Source: a virus. From it: 64,000 nucleotides of DNA. The stretch lies in the IMG/VR virus record IMGVR_UViG_3300044729_002678, positions 1 through 64,000 of that record; one strand, written 5' to 3'. This document shows positions 16,378 to 24,734 of this stretch, piece by piece. Position 1 is the first letter of the stretch, and each line of letters opens with the position of its first letter. Below the pieces are notes generated by a model. The model ran no database searches. It saw nothing but the letters and a program-made list of their open reading frames with translations, and had not been told where the DNA came from. Made by a program: the position numbers and the translations under genes.

Positions 16378-17591
16378 CTTCCTACTTCTTTTAAATATTT
16401 TTCTTTCGATTGTTCCCAGCTCATTCCTATAATATCAACATAAAATAAACTTTCAGGTTTAATTCTCCCTTCATCAAACAAGGTGGTGTATCTACGAATT
16501 GCTTTGGGTTTCCACCAATTTATCGTATATTCATCACCCTTAACAAACTTATCTTTCATAACCAATTCTTCTTCACTTATCTTTCCCTGAAGAAATTCGT
16601 TACCATTCTCATAGAATGGCGCAAGATACACCCCTCGTTTGAATCCGTGATCGTAAGTATCGGATTTAATACCAAGCTCTTTGTAAATTTGGTGTATGAT
16701 TTTTTGTTTTATCCCACTAACAGGCCCGTTTCTTTCGTAACCCATATTCGCACCATTTCTCTCCCTCTCTTCCGTTATTTCCCTCTTATACCAATCTGAA
16801 TGGTTTTCTTTTAACCATTGATGCCACGGGTCATACACACTATCATCAGGCTTAATACTAATCTTACCCTTACTTTCCCCCAAAGTTTTAAAATGAGGTA
16901 TTCCATTATATTGAGAGTGAATTCCATACAATGAAGTCGTTCCTAATGCTATCAATACATTATCATACTTCTTTTTCCAATAATTTCTAACAATTGGCGA
17001 TGTAGCAAGTGCGGCAATTAATTTACCACCTAAAAAGTTATAACCAAATGGTTGTGTAGAAACAATCGTAGTTGCGATACTCGTATTGTTTAACTTCCCT
17101 TCTTTAAACTTATTATCCTTACTCCACCCAATGTAGGCATCTCTTACACCCAAAGATGTAATATCAGAACCTAATGAAATTTGCCCTAAAATCTTTCCAC
17201 TAACCTTATCCTTTACATAAATCTTTACATTTCGACCAGGATTAGCAACAAACTCCATCGTATGGATTAGTTTTCGGATTTCTGTCCAACGAGTGGATTC
17301 CTTCGCATTATCATCAACAATTTCTACATAAGGTTCTAATGCCCCTATCTCCGAAATGGTCAATTCTTTATTGTAAATATCCGTAGGAAACCACAGTGAT
17401 TCATAGTGAAGAGCGATATTTGCTTTTTTGGGCATGGTGTTTTTTAGGTCACCATTCCATTCTTGCCACTTTTTGTAAAGTGTCTGCTCTTCTACTGACA
17501 TTGATGATAGATAGTTCAAATTATCAATGAACTTCTTTTTTTCAACATCATAGTTGAATTCAGGTTTCGTTGGTTCAGTATCCCAAAACAT
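16374..17591 (-). CDS. DUF4338/DruA-like protein between clamp and clamp loader
   Basis: A 405-residue protein tentatively placed near DUF4338, the domain of the Druantia component DruA. WTEIRKLIHTMEFVANPGRN (about residues 102-121) is followed by VKIYVKDK and LGQISLGSDITSLGVRDAYI (~133-152), then GW, LNNTSIATTIVSTQPFGYNF (~165-184), and YNGIPHFKTLGESKG (~226-240). This order (helix, GxIxxGS, RDxxIGW, NNTxF, later GxS/TxG) matches DUF4338 in outline. The first ~95 and last ~150 residues are extra, and the latter contains INWWKPKAIRRYTTLFDE. It starts one base after the clamp stop and overlaps gp44 by 4 bp, so it is made with the replisome. It may be a replication-linked or anti-defence/DNA-modifying factor; this is inference. 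Confidence 0.5.
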   Translation of the reverse strand: MFWDTEPTKPEFNYDVEKKKFIDNLNYLSSMSVEEQTLYKKWQEWNGDLKNTMPKKANIALHYESLWFPTDIYNKELTISEIGALEPYVEIVDDNAKESTRWTEIRKLIHTMEFVANPGRNVKIYVKDKVSGKILGQISLGSDITSLGVRDAYIGWSKDNKFKEGKLNNTSIATTIVSTQPFGYNFLGGKLIAALATSPIVRNYWKKKYDNVLIALGTTSLYGIHSQYNGIPHFKTLGESKGKISIKPDDSVYDPWHQWLKENHSDWYKREITEERERNGANMGYERNGPVSGIKQKIIHQIYKELGIKSDTYDHGFKRGVYLAPFYENGNEFLQGKISEEELVMKDKFVKGDEYTINWWKPKAIRRYTTLFDEGRIKPESLFYVDIIGMSWEQSKEKYLKEVGR

Positions 17592-17592
17592 A

Positions 17593-18291
17593 TTACTTCA
17601 CTTCAACTAAATAGTATTCAGATTTATAACCCTCACTCTCAAAAGAACATTGCGCCAAACCAGCAGTTGCAATTTTCATAATTGCTGATTTTGGTGATTT
17701 GTTTGCATTCAAAATTTCTTTCAAATACTTTGCTGAAAATGAAATTGGTTGAATTGAATCCTTACTACACTTACAATCAACTTTAATAGAAATTCTATTT
17801 GAGTTAATTTTAGCATATCCCAAAATGATTTCACCTTTACCACCTTTACATTGGAATGTAAAAGTATCAGATTCGTTCAACGCACTTTTTGATTTAATGA
17901 ACCTATTAATAAATTCATCACTCAAAACAATTTCAGATTCAAACTCAGGAATTTGTTTGATATCAGGCACCGCAGGAATAACCGAAACATCAGCCATCAT
18001 ATAATTCACAGTTGTTGAATTATCGGAAAACTCCAATGCAGCACTTCCAGCAGTTACATTGATGTTAGCATCCAACACACCCAATAGATTTTTTAATTGA
18101 GATGTTGTATATACTCCGAATTCACCATTAGCGAACTCACCATCTTCAGATGTAACTGTCCCAAGTAGGGTTTTATCATCTGAAATGAATTTTACACTCA
18201 TACCATCATCGGTTGATACAAGTTTTACAGATTCAATTTCACCACCAAGATTATAGCGGCTAATGAATCCTTCCAAAGAGATTTTTTTCAT
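17593..18291 (-). CDS. 45: DNA polymerase sliding clamp, gp45-like
   Basis: A 232-residue protein of the PCNA/gp45 clamp type (T4 gp45 is 228). Two similar halves are visible. The first has ISLEGFISRYNLGGEIESVK and strands ending in VYTTSQLKNLLGVLDANINV (~61-80). The second starts near EFESEIVLSDEFINRFIKSK (~118-137) and ends in FSAKYLKEILNANKS and SEYYLVEVK. No enzymatic motif is expected. The clamp trimer would tether gp43 to DNA and, in T4, also activates late transcription. It is the first gene after promoter 18315-18346 and heads the operon with the loader. The start ATG follows an A/T-only leader without a Shine-Dalgarno. Confidence 0.88.
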   Translation of the reverse strand: MKKISLEGFISRYNLGGEIESVKLVSTDDGMSVKFISDDKTLLGTVTSEDGEFANGEFGVYTTSQLKNLLGVLDANINVTAGSAALEFSDNSTTVNYMMADVSVIPAVPDIKQIPEFESEIVLSDEFINRFIKSKSALNESDTFTFQCKGGKGEIILGYAKINSNRISIKVDCKCSKDSIQPISFSAKYLKEILNANKSPKSAIMKIATAGLAQCSFESEGYKSEYYLVEVK

Positions 18292-18314
18292 AGTTTTTTA
18301 TTTTTTATTTTTAT

Positions 18315-18346
18315 ACAATATACGAATAATTTTCTTAAAATCCAAA
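18315..18346 (-). promoter_or_regulatory. Bacteroidota-type promoter for the clamp operon
   Basis: On the minus strand TTTG (43-46 of 183xx) is followed after exactly 20 bases by TATATTGT (18315-18322). This matches the conserved element seen at eight other sites in the window. The -33 box lies inside the last codons of the polymerase gene. The likely transcription start is about 17 bp before the clamp ATG. Confidence 0.72.
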
Positions 18347-20833
18347 AAATTGTGATGCTTTTTGTAAGTTTTCATTGGGTAAATCCCACTTCATAGCGTT
18401 GTAAAAATCATCTATTTTGTTTTGAAGCGAACCCTCCCAAATAGCATCTAAGTCTGCATGGTCGTTGATAATCTTCTCAATCTCCGGCGGGTCATTCCAT
18501 CCCGTGAAACCAATAGAGTCTAACCCCCATTGATTTTGCTTTAAGTAAACCCATTTAATTTTATCACCGTCTTTCATAGGTTCATATTTGTAAGGGCACT
18601 TAAAGTATTTCAATAGTTGATTATATATAATAGCCGATTTAACATGCGCAGGTGTTCCTTTAGGTGATTTACCCAACGATAATTTACCATTATCGTATTT
18701 ACTCAACTCTTTTACGGCTGAATTCTTTGCTACATCTTTTTTGGGTTGCGTTTCCATATCCCTCTTAAAATCCAATATCTTTTTATCAATATCCGATTTA
18801 TTTACCCCCTTCAATATATCCGAAAGTACCTGTTCCATTACACCCTTAAAATATGTTGGAAAATCAGAGCGTTTAACATCTAACCCCTTCGCATCTATTT
18901 TATCACAGGGGACGGTATTATCATTAATAATCCATTGAGCGTATCTCTTTTTAGCAACCCAAAAACCTGCTTTCGCAATAGTTTCTTGTTTAATATCAAA
19001 TCGGTGTTTATCAATATTAAACAATCTCTTCGCCATTACATCATAGGTTTTATTGATATGTTCTTGTACCTCTTTTGCAACGGATAAAATTGCGGGCACC
19101 ATTTCTTCATCCGATTCTACATTTATGTTTGGATTTCGGTGTTTGACAAGTGGCAAGGCTGAAAAATAGACAGAATCAGTATCAGTATAAATGTTGTAAT
19201 CACCACTACTTCCTATTTGGGATATGTAATATTGATTGGCAATTTTTTCAGTAGTTTTAATTACCGTCTGCCCAGTAATTGTAACCGCTTCTGCGTTTTG
19301 AACATCATAAAATCTGAACGATGGTAAACCCAATACACCATAGAGTGAATTCAACATAATCTTTTGAACAAGTTGGCGTTGGGAATAAAACTTATACAAT
19401 TCTTTGTTTCCCTCCTTACCATACTTTTTCATCAAATCTTTGTATTCAACCCTCTTATCAAACCACACATTAAGAATTTCAGGTATTACACCAACAGATT
19501 CATTTGAGTATATAATTCCATTGGATGAAATAGAATACCCATTTGTTTGTATTAGTTTGTTTAGCTCATCTCTATTCATTTCCGGCAAAGCCTGCCCATC
19601 CTCACAAACAATTTTATATGATTTAATATCATCTTTGATATACGCCTCACTAGTAAATCCGGTTATTGAACCAACCTTTGTTTCTGGGCTGATATTTAAA
19701 CTCATAATAATGGACGGGTATAGGGATGTTAAATCCAAATCATACAACCATTGATACAATCCAGGCATCGGTTCTTTCACATACGCACCCTCAAACTTGC
19801 CCTCGCTCTCTCCACCCTCTCTTTTAGGTCTATTTGGTGCTACCCTACCACTCCTTCTTAAAAAGGTTAATATAGCCCCTTCTAACCACTTAGATGAAAA
19901 AAGAAAATCCTCATAAGGAACATGCCCAGAATGGCATATCGCCCTTGCCAAATCAATGAATTGTAGTTTTGAATCTAAATCTACAACCAATTTAACATCC
20001 TCAATATTGTATTCAATAAATCGTTCTAAATCATCTCGCATCAATTGGTCCAAATTACCACTATAAGTAACTTTACCCCTACCCAACTCTAATTTAGAAA
20101 TAGTATCCAATCTATAATTTGGAAACTCCTGATAAGTGTAGGTTTTATATAACGCTAAATAATCTAAACAGGAAACACCTGCAATTACATATCTTTCTCT
20201 ATTCTTTAAGTAATCAACTTTACCAATAGGTGATATTGAATTTGCAATCTTTTGACCCAATACCTTTTTTGCCCTATTGTAAAAATAAGGTATATCAAAG
20301 AAATCAATATTCCAACCCGTTACAATTGTTGGGTTTATTTCCTGCCATTTTTGGATAAATGCCCACAACAAATCCCTTTCATTGTTAAAGATGTTTACCT
20401 CTGCGCCAGATATGGTTTTAGATGAACTACTCCCACCCAATACATACACAAAGTAATCACCCGTAGCAAAATCATGCGCTGCGATAGATGTTATAGTATT
20501 ATCCGCCATTTGAACATTCGGCAGGCCGGTGTTCATTTCAACCTCAATATCAAAAGTTAATACTACATTGCCCTCTGAAACATCATCGGATGAACCATAC
20601 TCATCAATTAAAATTCGGGTATAATCGTTTACATCGGATTCATATAACTCTAATTTAGTATCTTTTTCCCAATAAGTAATCTTCTTTAATCGTTGGCCAT
20701 GTATAGAAAAATAAGAGCCATTTCCATCAGGTGTGTAGGCGTATCTACTATGCTTTTTAACATAATGCCCCTTAACATCATCCCAAAAGTGAACAACATT
20801 TTCTTCTTTATCATAGTATATGTTTTTATACAT
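18335..20833 (-). CDS. 43: Family B DNA polymerase, gp43-like
   Basis: An 832-residue replicative polymerase (T4 gp43: 898). The 3'-5' exonuclease motifs are FDIEVEMN (Exo I, ~94), GWNIDFFDIPYFYNRA (Exo II, ~171) and YNIEDVKLVVDL (Exo III, ~270). Polymerase motifs are DLTSLYPSIIMSLN (A, ~369), KIMLNSLYGVLG (B, ~494) and YTDTDSVYF (C, ~551), all with intact acidic residues. The C-terminus ends LQKASQFFGF, resembling the clamp-binding tail of T4 gp43. Its ATG overlaps the stop of the glycosyltransferase gene upstream (TAATG), so translation is coupled. A full exonuclease and polymerase are present with no inteins or splits. Confidence 0.96.
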   Translation of the reverse strand: MYKNIYYDKEENVVHFWDDVKGHYVKKHSRYAYTPDGNGSYFSIHGQRLKKITYWEKDTKLELYESDVNDYTRILIDEYGSSDDVSEGNVVLTFDIEVEMNTGLPNVQMADNTITSIAAHDFATGDYFVYVLGGSSSSKTISGAEVNIFNNERDLLWAFIQKWQEINPTIVTGWNIDFFDIPYFYNRAKKVLGQKIANSISPIGKVDYLKNRERYVIAGVSCLDYLALYKTYTYQEFPNYRLDTISKLELGRGKVTYSGNLDQLMRDDLERFIEYNIEDVKLVVDLDSKLQFIDLARAICHSGHVPYEDFLFSSKWLEGAILTFLRRSGRVAPNRPKREGGESEGKFEGAYVKEPMPGLYQWLYDLDLTSLYPSIIMSLNISPETKVGSITGFTSEAYIKDDIKSYKIVCEDGQALPEMNRDELNKLIQTNGYSISSNGIIYSNESVGVIPEILNVWFDKRVEYKDLMKKYGKEGNKELYKFYSQRQLVQKIMLNSLYGVLGLPSFRFYDVQNAEAVTITGQTVIKTTEKIANQYYISQIGSSGDYNIYTDTDSVYFSALPLVKHRNPNINVESDEEMVPAILSVAKEVQEHINKTYDVMAKRLFNIDKHRFDIKQETIAKAGFWVAKKRYAQWIINDNTVPCDKIDAKGLDVKRSDFPTYFKGVMEQVLSDILKGVNKSDIDKKILDFKRDMETQPKKDVAKNSAVKELSKYDNGKLSLGKSPKGTPAHVKSAIIYNQLLKYFKCPYKYEPMKDGDKIKWVYLKQNQWGLDSIGFTGWNDPPEIEKIINDHADLDAIWEGSLQNKIDDFYNAMKWDLPNENLQKASQFFGF

Positions 20834-21951
20834 TATTTAAAATCCTTTCTAGCAATATTAACAAAGTTTTTTTCAATATCCCAACTTTTAAGTTGATGTT
20901 CCCAAAGTAATGATTGTGCTATTGTAGTAACATCAGTTCTAACTATATTATCATCCAATAAATTTATAATCATTTGTATAAACTCATCCTTTGTATTATA
21001 TAATAATGGGTATTGTGTTCCAACCATTTCAGGATAACAAAAATTATTTGGTAGTAAATATGGAACACCACGAGATAAACCATCAGTAACCGACATACTC
21101 CAAGCGGAATATTGTTGAAAAGTTCCCACACCAAAGTGGGCTTTTGATAATTGATTCATGTAAACATCTCTATCAGCATGCCCAATGTATTTGGTATATG
21201 GTTTATCCATTTCTTTTAAAGTAGTCCATACTTCAAAATCTTTTCTACTTTCCCACAATTTATCCATTATCTCAAAAAACCACTCCGAACCTGTATATAC
21301 ACCCCATCTATGATTATATAAAATAGTTTTTGGTACATATCCCCCCGATGGAGTTGCTGAATCACAACCTAAATACCAAGGTTGAATTATATCTTTTAGT
21401 TTTTCTATAATATGGGGTTGAAATGTTTCTGATGCTCGTTTTATAACCAAATCTTTTACCCATTGTGAGTTTACACCACAAACTTTCATTTGAAGCATAC
21501 CCCGTATATTTCTCCAAAATGAATTAACATCCCTTGCACCATTATCATCTATTTCCCACCAATGACAATAACCAATGATGGGTTGAAGTTTATTGTAAAT
21601 ACGGGTTATCATATATTCATTTGTCCATTCAGGCAAATGCGACCATATTAAATTAAACTCACCATCATATTTATCAATTAATTTATTAAAAAATTTATGT
21701 GGATAATCTACCCTCATTTTTGGTGGAAAGCAATCCAATCCATCCATTTTAACCAACTGAACATTCGGGTATTCAAATCCATTTATAATGCCTGGATGAT
21801 TATTTAGGTCGGGATATGGTAGAATCCATTCCCACTCTTTTCCAATTTGGGTATTATCTAAAAATGACTTAAACACCAATAGGAACGAATCCCTATTGAT
21901 GTCTTTTGCCATCCCAAAGTTTGTATAGTTTGGTATTACTAATACTCTCAT
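20833..21951 (-). CDS. Putative GT-B glycosyltransferase coupled to DNA polymerase
   Basis: A 372-residue protein. It opens with a Rossmann strand (MRVLVIPNYTNFGMAKD). A mid-segment has YNHRWGVYTGSEWFFEIMDK (about residues 212-231). Then FGVGTFQQYSAWSMSVTDGL (~272-291) and SRGVPYLLPNNFCYPEM follow, matching the shape of the GT4 C-domain, where a helix after a short loop binds the sugar nucleotide; a Glu is replaced by Ser/Thr here. GYCHWWEIDDNG (~126) is an acceptor-side loop. It ends TAATG on the gp43 start. Placement upstream of the polymerase suggests action on DNA or nucleotides, as with T4 glucosyltransferases, but no homology to those is visible; this is inference. Confidence 0.6.
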   Translation of the reverse strand: MRVLVIPNYTNFGMAKDINRDSFLLVFKSFLDNTQIGKEWEWILPYPDLNNHPGIINGFEYPNVQLVKMDGLDCFPPKMRVDYPHKFFNKLIDKYDGEFNLIWSHLPEWTNEYMITRIYNKLQPIIGYCHWWEIDDNGARDVNSFWRNIRGMLQMKVCGVNSQWVKDLVIKRASETFQPHIIEKLKDIIQPWYLGCDSATPSGGYVPKTILYNHRWGVYTGSEWFFEIMDKLWESRKDFEVWTTLKEMDKPYTKYIGHADRDVYMNQLSKAHFGVGTFQQYSAWSMSVTDGLSRGVPYLLPNNFCYPEMVGTQYPLLYNTKDEFIQMIINLLDDNIVRTDVTTIAQSLLWEHQLKSWDIEKNFVNIARKDFK

Positions 21952-21952
21952 A

Positions 21953-23785
21953 TCAATTATTACTATTAAAAATATTCTTCAATGATTCTGCATCCGCCAA
22001 AACACGATACTTGTTATTTCTAACAAAATAGCCCTCATTATTCATCACCAACTTATGGTTATTTTCAGAAAACCACTTCCAATATTCTAAATTGGAAACA
22101 TTGTGATTAACATTATTTTTAGAGCGGTTATGGTATTTTTCCTGAATAATACAATTTTCAATAGTATAACCAATCGTTTGTATTTTCTGTCCCAAATCCA
22201 AACCAGCACTATCTCTATCAGTTGCCCCAAAATCAATGGTAACAATTTGGGGTTCGTTGTAAGATTCGGTTGTAAATTTTATTACTTCGAATTGGGTTTG
22301 TCCTTTTAATAAAGGTTCAATTTCCTGAAGTAAAGTTTTGTAAATACTTTCTTTTGTATCCTTCTTTGGAGAGTTTGATGCGTATGAATCTTTAAGTTTG
22401 TTATAAGTTGGTAGAATCAACTTTTGGAATCGGTTATCCATACTAGCCCCATCATTGAAAAGACTTTCATTTTCAACCACCTCTTTCATTTGTTCAATCA
22501 AAACTTTCACAAAATCAGTAACCAATGTATTGATTTGAGTTTCTGATGTTCTATCACCTATAAGTGGTAAAGATTCTCTCAACTCCATTACAGCATCCAC
22601 ACACGCCATACCAAAATCTTCCTTACGCAATGAAGCATCTTCTAAGTTTTTAGTATCTAATGCGTCGGATTGTAAATTCAATAGTTCTTTTCGTTTGTTT
22701 TCATATGAATCCCAAGCCACATTATCAGCGATTTGGTTCATAATTGTCAACTCCAATTTAGCATCTGCTTCAGTAACATCTTTAGTGTGTAAAGCCATCA
22801 ATTGATTTTTAATATCACACTCAACCGATGAGTAGTAGTATGACCCTCTGTTATCAAAGGTAGTCAACTTTCGTAATCCTAAAAACCTCATAGGTATAAT
22901 TTCACTATATTCAGATACCTTTCGTTTGTAAATAGAGATTGCTGATGAGAAGATAACAATTTTAGAATTACCCACAAATGTGTTCAGAGTATCAATGTGG
23001 TTTCGGATTGCTTCAATATTAAGAGTATTTCTAAAGTAGGAATCTGAATCATCTTTTTGCATCACCATGCCAACAAATGAAAGGAACGCTTTTTGATATT
23101 CAATCCATTTGTTGGAAGTATTATTAAGTCCTAAAATCTCCCGCATATGAGCATATATACTCTCTTTACGAACCTCAATACTTACTTCAAAATCATTAAG
23201 TGTTTTACCAAATGATGGAACATTCTCACAAATCATCTGAATGGAAAGTGTTCGTTCTGATTTTTTAGTACTAGCGCTATTTTGTTGTTCGTTTAATTTT
23301 TCAATGTATTTTTGAACATCAGTTAAAATAGAAACAGTATGTGAAATTGAATAGTCTGCCATCCAATTATTAATTGATTTACATTCTCTAATTAGTTTAT
23401 CAATAACTTGTTTAAAAGTTGTAATTGAAAACTTTGTTGTATAGTGCGAACACACCAAAGTAGTGATGTGTCCCCTATCTTTCATTAGAAAATTTTCTAA
23501 TTTAAAACTTTCATTCACAATCCAAGAAATTGGAAGTTGGTTATACGAAGAAATACCACTACCAATTCGAATTGCGTATTCCAATTTATCTTTTAATACA
23601 GAAGAGATATCAAAGTTGGGGAGACGATTCCAAACAGAGTTAAAGATGTAATATTTAATCTTATCTACTGTTGATAAATCCTCTTTTGGTTTGAAGATTC
23701 CTCTTATTTCAGATATAGTTGTGATAATGACTGTGGATTTTTTATCACTTTCTACAAATCCACGTAACTTGTCAATTAATTTCAT
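21953..23785 (-). CDS. Large hypothetical protein, mostly helical
   Basis: A 610-residue protein with no motif I recognise. It is charged and mostly helical, without transmembrane segments. The N-terminal ~150 residues include WNRLPNFDISSVLKDKLEYA, and the middle has long amphipathic helices. The C-terminal part has strands around VIKFTTESYNEPQIVTIDFG (about residues 499-518) and ends ENNHKLVMNNEGYFVRNNKY. It is the first gene after promoter 23808-23839 and is followed after one base by the glycosyltransferase that is coupled to gp43. It is therefore probably an early or replication-time protein; function unknown. Confidence 0.75.
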   Translation of the reverse strand: MKLIDKLRGFVESDKKSTVIITTISEIRGIFKPKEDLSTVDKIKYYIFNSVWNRLPNFDISSVLKDKLEYAIRIGSGISSYNQLPISWIVNESFKLENFLMKDRGHITTLVCSHYTTKFSITTFKQVIDKLIRECKSINNWMADYSISHTVSILTDVQKYIEKLNEQQNSASTKKSERTLSIQMICENVPSFGKTLNDFEVSIEVRKESIYAHMREILGLNNTSNKWIEYQKAFLSFVGMVMQKDDSDSYFRNTLNIEAIRNHIDTLNTFVGNSKIVIFSSAISIYKRKVSEYSEIIPMRFLGLRKLTTFDNRGSYYYSSVECDIKNQLMALHTKDVTEADAKLELTIMNQIADNVAWDSYENKRKELLNLQSDALDTKNLEDASLRKEDFGMACVDAVMELRESLPLIGDRTSETQINTLVTDFVKVLIEQMKEVVENESLFNDGASMDNRFQKLILPTYNKLKDSYASNSPKKDTKESIYKTLLQEIEPLLKGQTQFEVIKFTTESYNEPQIVTIDFGATDRDSAGLDLGQKIQTIGYTIENCIIQEKYHNRSKNNVNHNVSNLEYWKWFSENNHKLVMNNEGYFVRNNKYRVLADAESLKNIFNSNN

Positions 23786-23807
23786 ATTTTTTTAATTTTT
23801 ATTTACA

Positions 23808-23839
23808 CTAATATACAAAAGAATTTTTGATTTTCCAAA
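23808..23839 (-). promoter_or_regulatory. Bacteroidota-type promoter for the 610-residue gene / gp43 operon
   Basis: Minus-strand TTTG (23836-23839), then 20 bases, then TATATTAG (23808-23815). A/T-rich leader of about 15-20 bases to the ATG at 23785, without a clear Shine-Dalgarno. Same spacing and boxes as the other promoters listed. Confidence 0.75.
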
Positions 23840-23877
23840 TCTCAATAGAAAAAATTTACTACTCATATTTGAGGACG

Positions 23878-24129
23878 TTATAACCAATAATAACTTTTAC
23901 CTGTTTTTCCAATCTTCCAGTTTGAATACCAGTCCGATGTATCAGAGTTATTACATAATACCATATATTCATCAAATTGTTGTTGTGTTATCTCGTTTTC
24001 TGGTGTTTCTTTATCAATGTAAAAAACTAATTTCGCTTCTTTACCTTCTTCATATTTAGTCACAACAATTAACTTACTACCATTTCTTAATAACTCTTCA
24101 ATATCTTTGTTAGTTTTTGAATTTTTCAT
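23878..24129 (-). CDS. Small hypothetical protein
   Basis: An 83-residue protein. The N-terminus is helical and charged (NSKTNKDIEELLRNGSK), followed by a strand pair (LIVVTKYEEGKEAKLVFYID) and an aromatic C-terminus (WYSNWKIGKTGKSYYWL). Nothing identifies a function. It has its own promoter (24149-24180) with a perfect TATATTTG -7 box, so it may be expressed at a particular time or amount. It is the last gene before the promoter of the 610-residue gene. Confidence 0.6.
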   Translation of the reverse strand: MKNSKTNKDIEELLRNGSKLIVVTKYEEGKEAKLVFYIDKETPENEITQQQFDEYMVLCNNSDTSDWYSNWKIGKTGKSYYWL

Positions 24130-24148
24130 AAAAAACGTTTTATAACAG

Positions 24149-24180
24149 CAAATATAAGAAATAAATTTTGAATTTCCAAA
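24149..24180 (-). promoter_or_regulatory. Bacteroidota-type promoter with perfect TAnnTTTG box
   Basis: TTTG (24177-24180), 20 bases, TATATTTG (24149-24156) on the minus strand. This is the best match to the canonical Bacteroidota -33/-7 pair in the window. The -33 box abuts the stop codon of the upstream gene. It drives the 83-residue gene starting at 24129. Confidence 0.8.
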
Positions 24181-24612
24181 TTATACCATTGGAAATCCAC
24201 TCACAGTATTATTTGTGGTTGAACGGGTTGATACCGAAACTGCTAAAGCATCCATTGATGAACCCATAGGTGCTTTTATTGTTGGCGCCCATCCTTTTGA
24301 ACGATTGCTGTACACAGGTCGGAACGAACCACGAGAAGCGACTGCGGGCGATGGTTGCCCAATAGTATCCCAACCACTTTCCCACTTTTTAAGTTGAGTC
24401 CCTTCCTTAAAAGTAATCGTATCTTCGGTAAATCCGGCCAACATCTTCATCGGAGCCTGGCGAAAGATGTTCTTTCGTTCCTCACGATTTACCTCAATAA
24501 AAAGGACTGAACGGGCCTTTACCCTACAAACCTTTAGGTTCATAGTGTAATCTTTACCATTGACGGGGATTGTCACTGCCACAACCTTACCCTGCAAATT
24601 TTGTAGTTCCAT
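24181..24612 (-). CDS. Hypothetical protein behind regulatory module B
   Basis: A 143-residue protein. The N-terminal ~50 residues form strands (GKVVAVTIPVNGKDYTMNLK) and a basic stretch (KARSVLFIEVNREERKNIF). The C-terminal ~60 residues are low-complexity, rich in Ser, Pro and Thr (ASRGSFRPVYSNRSKGWAP, then SVSTRSTTNNTV). It looks more GC-rich than its neighbours. It stands alone between two promoters, with module B (inverted repeat, DnaA-box-like nonamer, promoter 24635-24666) directly upstream. Function unknown; DNA binding is possible from its basic character but not shown. Confidence 0.6.
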   Translation of the reverse strand: MELQNLQGKVVAVTIPVNGKDYTMNLKVCRVKARSVLFIEVNREERKNIFRQAPMKMLAGFTEDTITFKEGTQLKKWESGWDTIGQPSPAVASRGSFRPVYSNRSKGWAPTIKAPMGSSMDALAVSVSTRSTTNNTVSGFPMV

Positions 24613-24634
24613 ATTGTTTTTTTAACTTACATAG

Positions 24635-24733
24635 TAAAGATAAGGATAAAACTTCAAATATCCAAGCTTTTTATGTTAAATTATCGTTAAATTTATCCAC
24701 ATTTTGGGTTAAAACTGTCCAATTTATTGGACA
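24635..24733 (-). promoter_or_regulatory. Regulatory module B: inverted repeat, DnaA-box-like nonamer, promoter
   Basis: Reading on the minus strand: an inverted repeat TGTCCA-N6-TGGACA (24716-24733) directly after the stop of the Mom-like gene, then TTTTAACC, then TGTGGATAA (complement of TTATCCACA, 24693-24701), then CTTG-N20-TATCTTTA (24635-24666) and the conserved leader CTATGTAAG. The same order and sequence recur in module A at 39142-39229. The nonamer equals the bacterial DnaA-box consensus. The inverted repeat could be an operator or, less likely given its short stem, a terminator. Confidence 0.6.
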
Positions 24734-24734
24734 C

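Noticed and set aside
24716-24733. The TGTCCA inverted repeat as a classical intrinsic terminator
   Set aside because: The stem is only 6 bp with A-T pairs and the following T-run is only four bases, so an operator is more likely; a weak terminator is not excluded.
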